Assembly: GCA_945910005.1 (NCBI GenBank)
Contig: OX246746.1
Span: 29,186,083-29,250,082 of the forward strand
Reading direction: 5' to 3'
Length of the DNA: 64,000 bases
Origin: Isoperla grammatica
Taxonomy: Eukaryota; Arthropoda; Insecta; Plecoptera; Perlodidae
The notes beneath the pieces were generated by a model, which worked only from the letters and a program-made list of their open reading frames with translations, was not told where the DNA came from and made no database searches. Position numbers and translations under genes: made by a program. Shown in pieces: positions 24,781-35,000 of this stretch; position 1 is the stretch's first letter, and each line of letters opens with the position of its first letter.

Positions 24781-24842
24781 GGTGGGGTTCCCGCATCGGA
24801 GTGGGCTGTCCCATCGGCCAAGACTCAACATGATTGCCAAAG
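24781..24842 (+). CDS. Possible coding exon (EH-domain-like start), low confidence
   Basis: A polypyrimidine-like tract with TTTGTTTGCAG precedes and GTAAAC follows a 62-bp block that is GC-richer than its surroundings. The frame from its first base is open and reads GGVPASEWAVPSAKTQHDCQ. The spacing of WAVP to the charged block resembles the start of EH domains in intersectin/EPS15 proteins, but the match is short. A second frame is also open. No partner exon was found on either side. It could be a lone exon of an upstream gene, a relic or a chance block. Confidence 0.25.
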
Positions 24843-26379
24843 GTAAACAACTCACGCTCCCACGCTGGGATGTATCTATACATAACAACTGTGTTTTATT
24901 ATTGTTTTAGATTTGATAGATGACAAAAATTAAGTATGTGCATTTTTTATTTCACAAAATTGTGTTACGGATTAATAAATGATATTATTTATACAAATTT
25001 ATAATTATTTATAAGAATAATAATAATTGATATTATATTATTATTCATCTCTAATTTCGTTTATTAATCATCTATGATGATTGATGAGTATTATCTTATT
25101 TTAGACTCCACAATATGGTCGATCATATAACTTTGCAGGACATGTAATAAAATGCGAAATGATGGACCGTGTTTTAATTAGAACAACACGAATACTTAAT
25201 TAGGCATGTAAGTGTGTTTTGAAAATTAACTTTACAAATATTGTAAAATCGCGCCGGTTGTAGAATGAAAAATGCATTTTCACGCATTAGCTACGTTATA
25301 GATATCAATGAAAATAGTATACAGATGTCACAGATTTGTGATTTTCATGTATAATCGGGATCAATATAAGGAGCTTGGTTATATATTAATATACATAGCA
25401 TAACCAAGGAACCAGTAGTCTAAGTAACAAAAATACGAAAGAACTTCAATTGATTGGGACTTCAAAATTATAGATTTCCGGCTTATACTAGAGCCAGGGT
25501 TCTGCAGGGTTGCAACTCACTAGTTTGGATAATCAGAGCATAAGCAAAATAATTACCTTAATGCACTCGACATAACATGTAGAGATCCGTGAAAACGCTT
25601 TTATTTTGTGTGAATTTCGTTTTTAAATTTATAATTTTCTATCTTGGATTTTTCGAGCTTGGCATGCCGATACTGACAGGAATCAATGGTGGAAACACCC
25701 CTTCAACCAACTAAATGATGTTGGAATAAAGAGTAGCGATATGTATATATAATATATATTGAGAAAATACTGTATTCCAGCGGTTTTATCCTGAATTCCT
25801 ATATTTCACGCGTGCTACTCGTAGTTTAATTTATTTATATTGTGAGTAGATTGAAATGGTCCCTGTTTAGGTTAGTTTGAGATGCTGATAATTGGGAATA
25901 GGCTACATCAAGATTTTCCCAGTACTATGATTGAAAGTGTAACGCTGCCGGGCCAATTCCGTAGGCTACATTACGGGTGTACATCCGCCAAGTAACAAAA
26001 AACTGAAAAAGCATCATCCAGTTTAATAAAACTTCTTCCTAGTTTTTGTAATTTTCGTCTTTAAAAAGTCGAATTATATGAATTTCGGTGTTATTCACCA
26101 ATTCATATCGATTTGTCAGTGTTTGGCGGTGATTCATGTTTGCCATTTTCTGGTTTATAATCCATCAATTCTTGCTCATTTTTTAGAACAAAATTGTAGC
26201 CACATTTTCGATGTTCAATCGTTAGTAACCATTTTCACGGGGCTCTAATTATATAAATATAACACTTTCCATTAGAAAAATTAGGTGTGATAATTTCTAT
26301 CATTGAATCAATGGTAGACGTGCATGTAAGCAACACTGTACTACTGAATGAAATATTCACCTTGCCTCATAATTCGTAT
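24843..26379. other. Intergenic or intronic, nothing recognised
   Basis: AT-rich sequence with no further exon continuing the candidate at 24781-24842. Confidence 0.4.
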
Positions 26380-26515
26380 AATTGAGGAAAACTCTTGAAA
26401 ATCTTTCAGTCATGATTGCCGCGGCGGGTGTCGAAACAACGACCTCCCGAATGAGACCCTCGGGAGGTCGCCAGTTCGATACCCACCACCGACAACCAGT
26501 AAACTGGGACCCCGA
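26380..26515. mobile_element. Two SINE head fragments, head to head
   Basis: A minus-oriented piece (GAGGAAAACT to CGACCTCCCG) meets a plus-oriented piece (CGGGAGGTCGCCAGTTCGAT, damaged B box, then CACCGACAA). The junction forms a palindrome around CCGAATGAGACCCTCGG. Confidence 0.55.
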
Positions 26516-27464
26516 ATGTCGACTCTATCCGTATCTAGTTTTCACCATGGTTAGTCCATGTGTATTGTATTTTATTCTATGCAATACAGAAATAATACTG
26601 CAGGTGACACTTTCTTATGTATTATGTTTAGGTGACTAAGCAAATCATGTTATTCATCTGGAATCTCTACTCTCATTGTTTCCATTATTTTTTGTGAAGC
26701 AGAATACGATATTCTTTGCATCATTAACCTTCAGTATAAACATATAAATAATTGTTTTTAATTGGAAACGTATAACAGTATACACAGCTGTTCCCATGAC
26801 ACATGCAGGCCTAAGTCGTCCATGTGTATGGGTATACAATCCACCTTTTGTGATTTGTGGACTGTGGTGACACTTCTAGATGCACAGAAGGGCACTGGAT
26901 CGTGTTCACTTCTATGATGTAAACACCCACACAAACAAATGTTTACTTTCAAGGAAACATAATTAATGATTTGTTTTCACCTTATTTCGTTACTCGACGT
27001 ATGGCTTGAAGCGCTACCAGTAGATAATGACGTAATTATTTACCAAGTGGGTTCAAAGATGTGACAGTCACCGCAATTGGCTCCAGGTAGTCTATGGAAC
27101 GAATAGGTAAATAACTCATGAACAGATTTTAATCACAGGAAGAGCACAATTTTAAAAAGCTTGGTTATTATTGGAAGGTCATGCTCATTTGTTTGACACC
27201 TTTGACGTCACATACAGTGTGGAGATGTTGCAGACAAATTGTTGTTATTGTTGTTGCTGTTATAAATAGTGGCTTGGACATGCTATTATGGTGGCATGAA
27301 CATCGACAGAAATAATCCATACAAAAAATAAGAATTCGTTTTTATCATTTTGATAAGACCTTCTTTTAGTTCCACACTCTCTGTAAATGTATTTGTATGG
27401 ATATTTAAGAAAATTACTGGTATAATGTATTGCGCGTCTATAATTATGATTTATTTTTCTCGAT
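26516..27464. other. Intergenic, nothing recognised
   Basis: No domain, exon or defined repeat. Confidence 0.4.
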
Positions 27465-27465
27465 T

Positions 27466-27545
27466 TCGCCCGGCTACCGGCAAACCTGGCAAGTTTTTTT
27501 CCGAGGTTTTCCTCAGTCACAAGGCGAACGGTGCATGCACTGAGT
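27466..27545 (+). mobile_element. SINE family A body fragment
   Basis: Reads TCCGAGGTTTTCCTCAGTC and then AAGGCGAA, the SINE A body, preceded by a CGGCTACCGGCAA remnant of the head. Tail and most of the head are missing. Confidence 0.5.
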
Positions 27546-27880
27546 TTTATACAGGGGGGCAGTGGCGTAGGAATAGGGGGGGCAGTCCGGGCGAAGCCCG
27601 GGGGCCCGGGGTCTAGAGGGGCCCGGTTTTGAGACAAGCTTGACTTCAAAAGACCTGAGTATCAGGACGGTCCGGAACCGGGCTCTGAATACTGAGTAAA
27701 AAATACAAAATAAGTAATTGTTTAAAACAATTGTTGAAGTATAAGTTGCATAAAAATCATGAAAATCTGTATGCGAGTTATCTTTACCTTGCCCCTACCC
27801 CACGGGGCCCTAGCCGTCGCCCTGGCGGCCAACAGTCATTCATTGATTTAAAAAAACACTCTCGTTAACTGGCACATATG

Positions 27881-28065
27881 TAATAAAAACACAGTTAAAA
27901 TTTTATCGATGCTGTTCAACATCACGTCACGCAATATTTCGACAGCTGCTCTGCTGTCATCATGTTGGTCGTGCCTGATGATGACAGCAGAGCAGCTGTC
28001 GAAATATTGCGTGAAGTGATGTTGAACAGCATCGAGAAAATTTAAGTCCTACAGTGTTTTTATTA
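27881..28065. mobile_element. Foldback element with long near-perfect arms
   Basis: Arms of about 85 bp (27881-27964 and 27977-28065) are complementary through CGATGCTGTTCAACATCACG and CAATATTTCGACAGCTGCTC, with a 12-nt loop. The right arm contains CTGATGA (27975-27981), then a GACAGC/GCTGTC stem, then GAAA (28001-28004). This resembles a hammerhead ribozyme core as known from Penelope-like retroelements. Helices I and III are not convincing. Confidence 0.75.
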
Positions 28066-28250
28066 GTCATTCATTGATGGCTACATCCTGTCAATAATCC
28101 GCTGTTGATAGAATGTGCCTCATTTCTCAGAAAACCTTTTGTTCACAACTCTGCACAGTCTGCAGTCACCACCCTCCGACCCCTTTAGAATACGACATGT
28201 CCACACTTTTAGTCAGTTTGTGATTATCTCTGTCACGGTCGTCGCAATTA

Positions 28251-28401
28251 AGCGGGATTAAAAAGCGTAAGAAGAAAACTGAGGAACTAGAAAAACAACG
28301 AAAAATTCCTAAAATAACTAGCTTTTTACTCAAAAGTAACACTGCTTCGTGTGATAATGGTAGTGCTAGTGACAATGTTGTCAATTATCCAATGGGGAAT
28401 G
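28251..28401 (+). pseudogene. hAT transposase N-terminal exon relic
   Basis: An open frame reads KKRKKKTEELEKQRKIPKIT and then a SFLLK segment, ending at a GTGAGT donor after AATG. A basic stretch followed by PKITSFF-like sequence is typical of the N terminus of TTF-finger hAT (ZMYM-like) transposases. No start codon or downstream exon is visible. Confidence 0.5.
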
Positions 28402-28553
28402 GTGAGTACCAAGACTCGGTGTCAATAATACTTAAATGTTATAATAATTGCCTAATAGTAAATAACATGCAGATTGTAGGCGTCAATGACAGGGGCCCGC
28501 CAGCTCGCTGTAGCCCGGGGGGCCGTGGATTTCTAGCTGGCTATACGTCACTG

Positions 28554-29668
28554 CAGAGCCGGGGACCCAACTTACGGCCCGCGAAGGCATTTCACGCCCC
28601 CCCCCCCCCCCCCCTTTCATTTCCTACCATGTTATGACATTTCAGTTTGAAGGACGCTATTCAATACTGAGATGCAGCGACACTGCATTGAAACATTTAT
28701 ATATATATAACATTTATATATGGTCTTAGAACAAGACAAATCAACAGTAAACTGCTATAACTCTACCGTGTAACAATAGGCCCATGTATATGCCATGCTA
28801 GATAGTCAATCTGGCTTTTCCACTACAGTACCATTATACCATTAGCACACTGCTTGGTTATTATTATCACTATTGTTATTCTTGTTCGGTATTTAATTTT
28901 AATTTAATTTTCTTTTATGTACTAAATTCATCAGGTTATTCAATGTTGACTATCTATCTGTAACAACTTGCGTGATTTGGATACCTACTATTATAATAAT
29001 AATCACCCTCACATTTTATTGTATTTTATGTTAAAAAGCAACTGTACGCTGTAATTGGTTCATTCTCACTATTTCCTGCCAAATATAATATATAATTAGT
29101 TCCTCTAAAGGCTCCTTTCCATGATGTGCACTCATGCTCTGCACTCCTTAGGGGCCAATGACAAACATGTAAAAAAAAAAAAAATGCATTGTAACAAATC
29201 ACCAATAAAAATAAATAAATACAAATACAAAATATTCAACGAGTGATACTACTTGGATTGTTTCAAATGTGTCTGCAGAGTTACGTAGGGCCTCAATGTT
29301 CACTAAACTAGTAAACATAAACTGAACAAATGTATAATGCTAATGCGTTTTATATCCAAAGTTTTTATCATGCCAATATTTGGGAATGTCCACCTACCCT
29401 GCGGAAGCCCCATTTTATCTCTGTTAAAATTGCCTTTGAGGAAGGGCAGGGCCAAGTGGTAGGAAAATGTTAAATGAGGCAGTGGGGGGAAAGGGATGGG
29501 GTCGAAGGAATATGGGGAAGAGTAACATGAAAATGAAAGAGATGCCATGAAAGGTGATAAATGTAAAAAGAAAGTATGCATGCATGTATGAGAGCCCCGG
29601 CCCTTTTTGTGGGCACCGGTCACTACATGGAACGACCCTCTTCGACCGGACTTATTTGCAAAACACCT
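28554..29668. other. Intergenic, nothing recognised
   Basis: Contains an 18-bp C run at 28597-28614. Open frames on both strands near 29300-29720 lack any recognisable domain. Confidence 0.4.
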
Positions 29669-29909
29669 GCAAAGATTATGTTGTAAGTATAGCGAAGCGA
29701 AGGGTATAGTCAAGTCCACTCATTGGTGTGTGTTGTGGGTGGCTGGGGGGGGGGGGGAGGGGTTGAAGAAAAAAATATGTCATCCCAATGAATGAAAACG
29801 TTTGAGAAAGTGTACTTATTTGGAAAACACATGCACTTTCACAAACGTTTTCAGTGAGTAGACTTGACTATACCCTTCGCTGTACTCACAACATAATCTT
29901 TGCCCATAG
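29669..29909. mobile_element. Foldback MITE
   Basis: The left terminus GCAAAGATTATGTTGTAAGT...GGTATAGTCAAGTCC recurs inverted at 29861-29909. An inner pair AAAACGTTTG / CAAACGTTTT also pairs. It sits just inside the candidate divergent transcription unit at 29938-29989. Confidence 0.7.
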
Positions 29910-29937
29910 GCCATAATATCCTGATCTCTCGACATAC

Positions 29938-29989
29938 CGCCATTGATTAAACAGGTGATACCGCCTCCTACTTTTGTTGGTTCCGCCAT
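29938..29989 (-). CDS. Possible first coding exon of a divergent gene, low confidence
   Basis: The minus strand has ATG in a GGAACCATGG context and reads MAEPTKVGGGITCLING, followed by a GTATGT donor after 17 codons plus one base. Upstream sequence is CG-richer than average. I do not recognise the product and see no second exon. Read without splicing, the frame runs into the foldback element, which argues that only the first part could be genuine. Confidence 0.25.
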
Positions 29990-30168
29990 GGTTCCGCTTC
30001 CGCCACTGCTTCGACAGCAACGACAACAACAGCAACAACTTATTAGGGATCTGTGAAGCGATGCATTCCTGAGTAGTCCAGCTGGCATTGCAATTGCAGC
30101 GTGTGACGCACGTCGCACGCGACTGATCGACTGTTGCGAAATATTTGGTCGAGAATTAGTAATACAAG
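29990..30168. promoter_or_regulatory. Possible bidirectional promoter / 5' UTR exon for the ATPase gene
   Basis: A CpG-containing block lies between the candidate minus-strand exon and a plus-strand AATACAAG|GTAAAA donor at 30168. That donor could end a non-coding first exon of the ATPase gene, whose ATG is 1.8 kb downstream. No TATA box is evident. Inference only. Confidence 0.2.
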
Positions 30169-30339
30169 GTAAAATGGTAGGAACTGAAATGTTAATGTCG
30201 TAGGTTTAGCTTTGTTTATACTCAGTACAAACCCACGTTTCGCTTTGTAATTTAGCGTAATTGCGTTACTTAATTGGTTTTAAACAGTTTTCCATTGATC
30301 GTTCTCGTGAAGTGTTTTCCAATTTGTGTGCAAGTGCTT

Positions 30340-31060
30340 TATTGGCTAGGGAGTCCTGTTCTAGGCCTAGGCTAGGCCTAATAGCCTATGCTCACAGGCT
30401 GCCCCATTACAGTGAACAGTTTACGTGTGATAACTCAAGTATTGGCCTTAGATATAGGGCGGCTATAGAAGAAAACCTATTCCTAGTCTGGTTTGGCCCT
30501 AGCATCCTAGCCTAGCCTAGGCCTAGCCTAGCCCTAGGCCTATATCATCGTGTTCACTCTTAAGCGAGGCCTAGGCCAGTGTAAGGCCTATTAATCCGTT
30601 TTTAAGGGCAAGTAATTTTAGGCTGGATTTAAACCTAGGTCTAGACCCAAAACGTAGAAAATGGGCTTGCCAGGTATCGAAACGTGTGTGTAGACTGTAG
30701 AGCTTGACCCTAGGCCTAGGTACCTAGTAGCCCTAGGTTAAGAAATCCTTGTGTGGATCTCCACACTAGGCCCTGCCCCTAGCCAATTATGTAAGGTAGG
30801 CTAGCCCTAGGTTGAAACGTGTGCATCTTGTGCAATAGGATGACCTCATGCAAATTTTGAAGTAATTCAATGACTAATAGGATTCTAACAAGGCCAATGA
30901 AATATAGGCCTAGGCTTAATCCATCTGGATTTGAATGAAGGCTGTATGAGTTGACTTCACCAAACCATTTGAAAGTCCTGAAGACTTATGTCTTTGCCTA
31001 TAACGTGAATTAAGTCGAGGTATAGGCTAGGCCTAGGCCTACCAAGAGAAGAATCAAGAG
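30340..31060. repeat. AGGCCTAGGCCTA-type low-complexity stretch
   Basis: Dense occurrences of CTAGGCCTAG-like hexamers (30358-30380, 30505-30545, 30710-30810, 31020-31042). Similar patches recur at 40915-41045 and 43660-43770. Simple repeat, function unknown. Confidence 0.6.
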
Positions 31061-31967
31061 AAGAGAACGACCACCCTTAGAATTGCAATATGTTCTTCGA
31101 GAACTGAGTGCGTGTGTATTAGCCAAAGCCTTGTCAATAATAATGAGACATTAAAGTCAATTGAACATACGCTCGTTCTGGAAGCCCATTGTACAACAAG
31201 GAGCCTGTAACCCATAAGACATTTCAATAAAACGAACACAAAATTGAGCTCTTGGCCTTACTGCCTAACCCTAGGCTACAAGGCCTACCTAGATTTTGTT
31301 GTACATACACGATGACGTCTGTTTTACTCTCTTAAACAGAACAGCCTTAATAAATGATACGTTCCACAGAGTCTTTTACGGTCATGCATTGGATTGTTCA
31401 GTGTGAAATGCCTGTACCAATAGCAAGAAAATGTCCAAAAATCGTTGGCTGGAAGAAGCCAGATCCAGGAGACTGACATCGGCTGAAACTGGTTTACTAC
31501 AATCCAACTCCCGACTGATAAAAACTGTATTTTCTGAGGCGTTGCTACACCTTGGAAAATAGCAATACATTATCTGTAGCCTATAGGCCTGTGCTTCAAA
31601 CCCTTGACTAAAAACATTCTTATTTGTGCAACATAGGCATAGCCAAAGAAATCAAGCAATATACCTTCACTTCCTACAGTTTAAAACGACTTTTCCTCAG
31701 TACATTTACCCTTTCTTACATGGGTCATCGCTTATTTGCTTTACTGGATCAGTATTTTATTTTTAATAGAGCCTGTGCATTCATATCTGTTAGTGAAACG
31801 AGTCATCTTATGAGTGAAATTGTTTTCAAACTTGTCTGTGCTCATCATATTTAACAGTGTTGTGTGGGTGTGTATATGCGCTGATCTGCACCCGACTGTT
31901 GTGCAAGCATTCATTTTTAAAGTAAGACTTTCAGTGTAGTGTAGGGTAGGCCTACTGATAATACAAA

Positions 31968-32091
31968 ATGCCTGGAACACCAAGTCCTCTCAAGTTGGGC
32001 TTCCAACGAAATTCCTACATTCGTGTGTCATGTGGAAATGATCATCAGACTTCGACTCCGGAACAAGAACAAAGTACACAGCTTATTACAG
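31968..32091 (+). CDS. ATP13A2/3-like: ATP13A-like exon 1 (codons 1-41, phase 1 end)
   Basis: Starts [17 protein letters not shown]; ends before GTGAAG. An upstream acceptor TTTCAG at about 31934 could begin this exon with a short 5' UTR. Variable cytosolic N terminus. Confidence 0.8.
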
Positions 32092-35000
32092 GTGAAGGGA
32101 TACTAATAGCTAGATTTGGCAATCGTTGATAAAGTTGCTTTGAAAAAGTAGCACTGTTAAAGTTACAGCTACTTTCATTTGCCAGATATGTATTAAATGT
32201 TAAATGTTAAATACTTCAAGGCTGCAAATGGGCCATAACTACCCGGTGGCAACCTTTCCCAACCTCCCTCCCACCTACCCACCCTTATCACGTCATATCC
32301 CTCATTCTATTTCTAAATTCCCTTACTGATTCACACTCAACAACCTCCTCGGGTACCTAACTCATTCCATTCCCTAACTGTTCTTTCAACAAATCCAAAC
32401 CTACCCAGATCACTTCTTACCACCTGCCGCTGAAACTTCCATTTATGATCCCCCCTCGCTCTGTACCCCTTCTTGCAATCTGCTACGGGTTTCCCCCCAC
32501 CCTCTTTTACCCCTAACTGCTTTGTATAGATTACACATCCTATCACTCCTTCTCCTCTCCTCTTACGTCTCCCAACCCAGCTCCCCTATCATCGCTACAT
32601 GACGCTATCATAAACCCGCATTGCCTTCCCTAATTTATCTTCCTCATATCTCCATCATCTAACTTGTCCTGTAACCTTCCTTGCCCTATGCTGCACCTTC
32701 TCTAGCTCTAAGACCTCCCCCTTCCTATATGGATCCCACACCGTCCCCCCATATTCCAAAATAGGCCAAACTACTGTTTTGTAAGCCCTATCCTTTACCT
32801 CCCTACTAGTTCCCTCCAGATTTCTCGTAACAAACCCTAGGGTTCTATATCCCTTCCTTACACTCTCTTGCACTTGCTCCCCCCAACCCAAGTCTTCTGC
32901 CAATACAATCCCCAAATACTTATACTTCCTTGATTCTCTAGAACTAGCCCATCAAGAAAATACTCCCTTCCATCCCCTTTTAATTTACGTGTGAACCCAA
33001 TCACTTTACGTTTTCCCGCATTTAATCCCATCCTGTTTTCGGTAACCCACTCCTGTATTCTCCTCAAATCATCCTGCAACAATTTTGTATCCTCCTCCCC
33101 CTTAAATCACCCTATACAAGACGCAATCATCAGCAAACAACCTGAATCTTGACTCTATTCCCCTACCTATATCATTAATAAACATAAATAACAGCGGTAG
33201 CTATTACCTATTATAGCTATTTGTACAGCTCTATTTTTTAAAAGAAGTGATGCTACTTTACAGACCTTTACAATATGTTTTCACTTTGTTTACTAGATGC
33301 TGACCCTGCACCAGAGAAGGAGGAGGTTGAAACCACACCCCTTAAGAATGGAGTCTCATACATCAACTGGGGGGAAGATGATCAAATGGTGAGTTGTTAG
33401 GCCTAATTACTAGAATATTCTGGGGCCTAGGTTCTAATTAAACTTGTGGGTAAGGACATGGATGGTAGGTCTCTGGAGAAAGATCAAGCTACAAAGTAGG
33501 TTGTTTGTAGGTATGACATAGACGATTAGGAGTCGACACAGCCAGACAGCCTTTTGTCACTAATTTCTTAACTACAACCTTCTAGGGCTAAATAAAACCT
33601 TAGTTTATTGAAACAGATGTATTGTCTTCTATTAGGTGAGTAAAGGTTAAAAATGAGACACTTTTTGTACTTTTAAATGGCACACAAAAAAGTTGAAGAG
33701 ATGTTAGACCCTACTGACATAAAAATATATTGTGAACTTTCGCTTAAAGGCAATCAAATTGCGATGCTATTTAATGAATAAAACAATTGCATGTACTGAT
33801 ACAGTGATGCCACCTACAAAATAAATAAGAACATATCTCATTTTTCCCCACACATTGGGGTGAATGTGAGACACCTATGGCCCGGGGAAAGAACACCTAC
33901 GGAGCAAAACCTGAGACACCCGTCTAATTAGTAGAGGTCATGGAAGAGGATTACAGGAGGTAAAAATAAGACAGTGGGCTATTTTCTTCTGTCAAAAATT
34001 ATAAAATAATAAAATGTGTAGGTTTTGTTTTTGCCGAGTTACTTATGACATTGAAACTCATTTCACCTAAAAAGGGTGTGCTTTTCATGGAGTTCACAAA
34101 GTCTTGATGTACGTTCATTAATTCTTAAGATGACTGCAACAAAGTGTTCCAAACATAGGCCTATTTAAAGAGAAAGTAAGAAAAAAAGCAAATAAGGGCT
34201 ATCATAATATTTCTGTGACTTCTTTAGATCACTCGCACATTAATCTACGAACGGTAATTTACTCCAGAACTTGGACCTTGTGCTTTATATGATCCCCAGC
34301 AGTTATAATCTTTGCTGGAGGTAGTTTCTTAACTACTTGAGGATGTTTTATGGTGGTGATCTCATCCTCAATGGGTATGAATGCTTCTTTCATCGTTGTA
34401 CGTAACACTTCATGGCCATCACAGACGTCACGTCAATATCTAACTACATTCTGGATAATGCACACTTATTGAAAATTAAATTACATGACATATTTTACCC
34501 GGACTCCTTGTGCCCAGCCAAAATAACTTCATCTATCGGCCTTTAGGCCTATTTGGTTGTGTTGTCTTACATATATAGAATAGACATCTAACTTTCCAAC
34601 CAAGTAGCTGTCGGTGTAATTGAACGTCACATGCGGAAATTACGACGAAACTTTGCAATCACAAATCATAAGTTTTTGGGGGGGAAAGCACACCCGATTG
34701 GTTTTTATTTAATATTACAAATATAACTTGATCATCATCTTGATTTTTAAACCTTTAGATTGAACATTTGGCTATCTATGAAGAATGAGGTACCTACCTA
34801 TTCAGTATAAAAAGTAAAGAAGTTATGATACTGTCTTCTCTTATATTTACCCCACTCTCCTTTGTTTGTCTAATCTTTACCCTTACTCACCCTGTCCCAA
34901 GTAACTCATCTTTTGGTTTCAGGAGGTGTACGGTTATTGCAAGAGCACGGCCAAGAATGCCGTCACATGGTTTTGGATTGTGGCGACAGCTGGTATCCTG

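Larger units (their letters stand above)
27560..28553 (+). mobile_element. hAT-type element relic with CAGTGRCGTA ends
   Basis: Left end CAGTGGCGTAGGAATAGG; right end reads CAGTGACGTATAGCCAG on the minus strand. It encloses a first-exon relic at 28251-28401 of the kind found in hAT transposases with a TTF finger, and a foldback at 27881-28065. The flanking 8-mers match at only about 5 of 8 positions, so the target duplication is not convincing. Confidence 0.55.

Noticed and set aside
29303..29719. 138-codon minus-strand frame
   Set aside because: Low-complexity Phe/Ser/Pro-rich composition, overlaps the foldback element, no recognisable domain.
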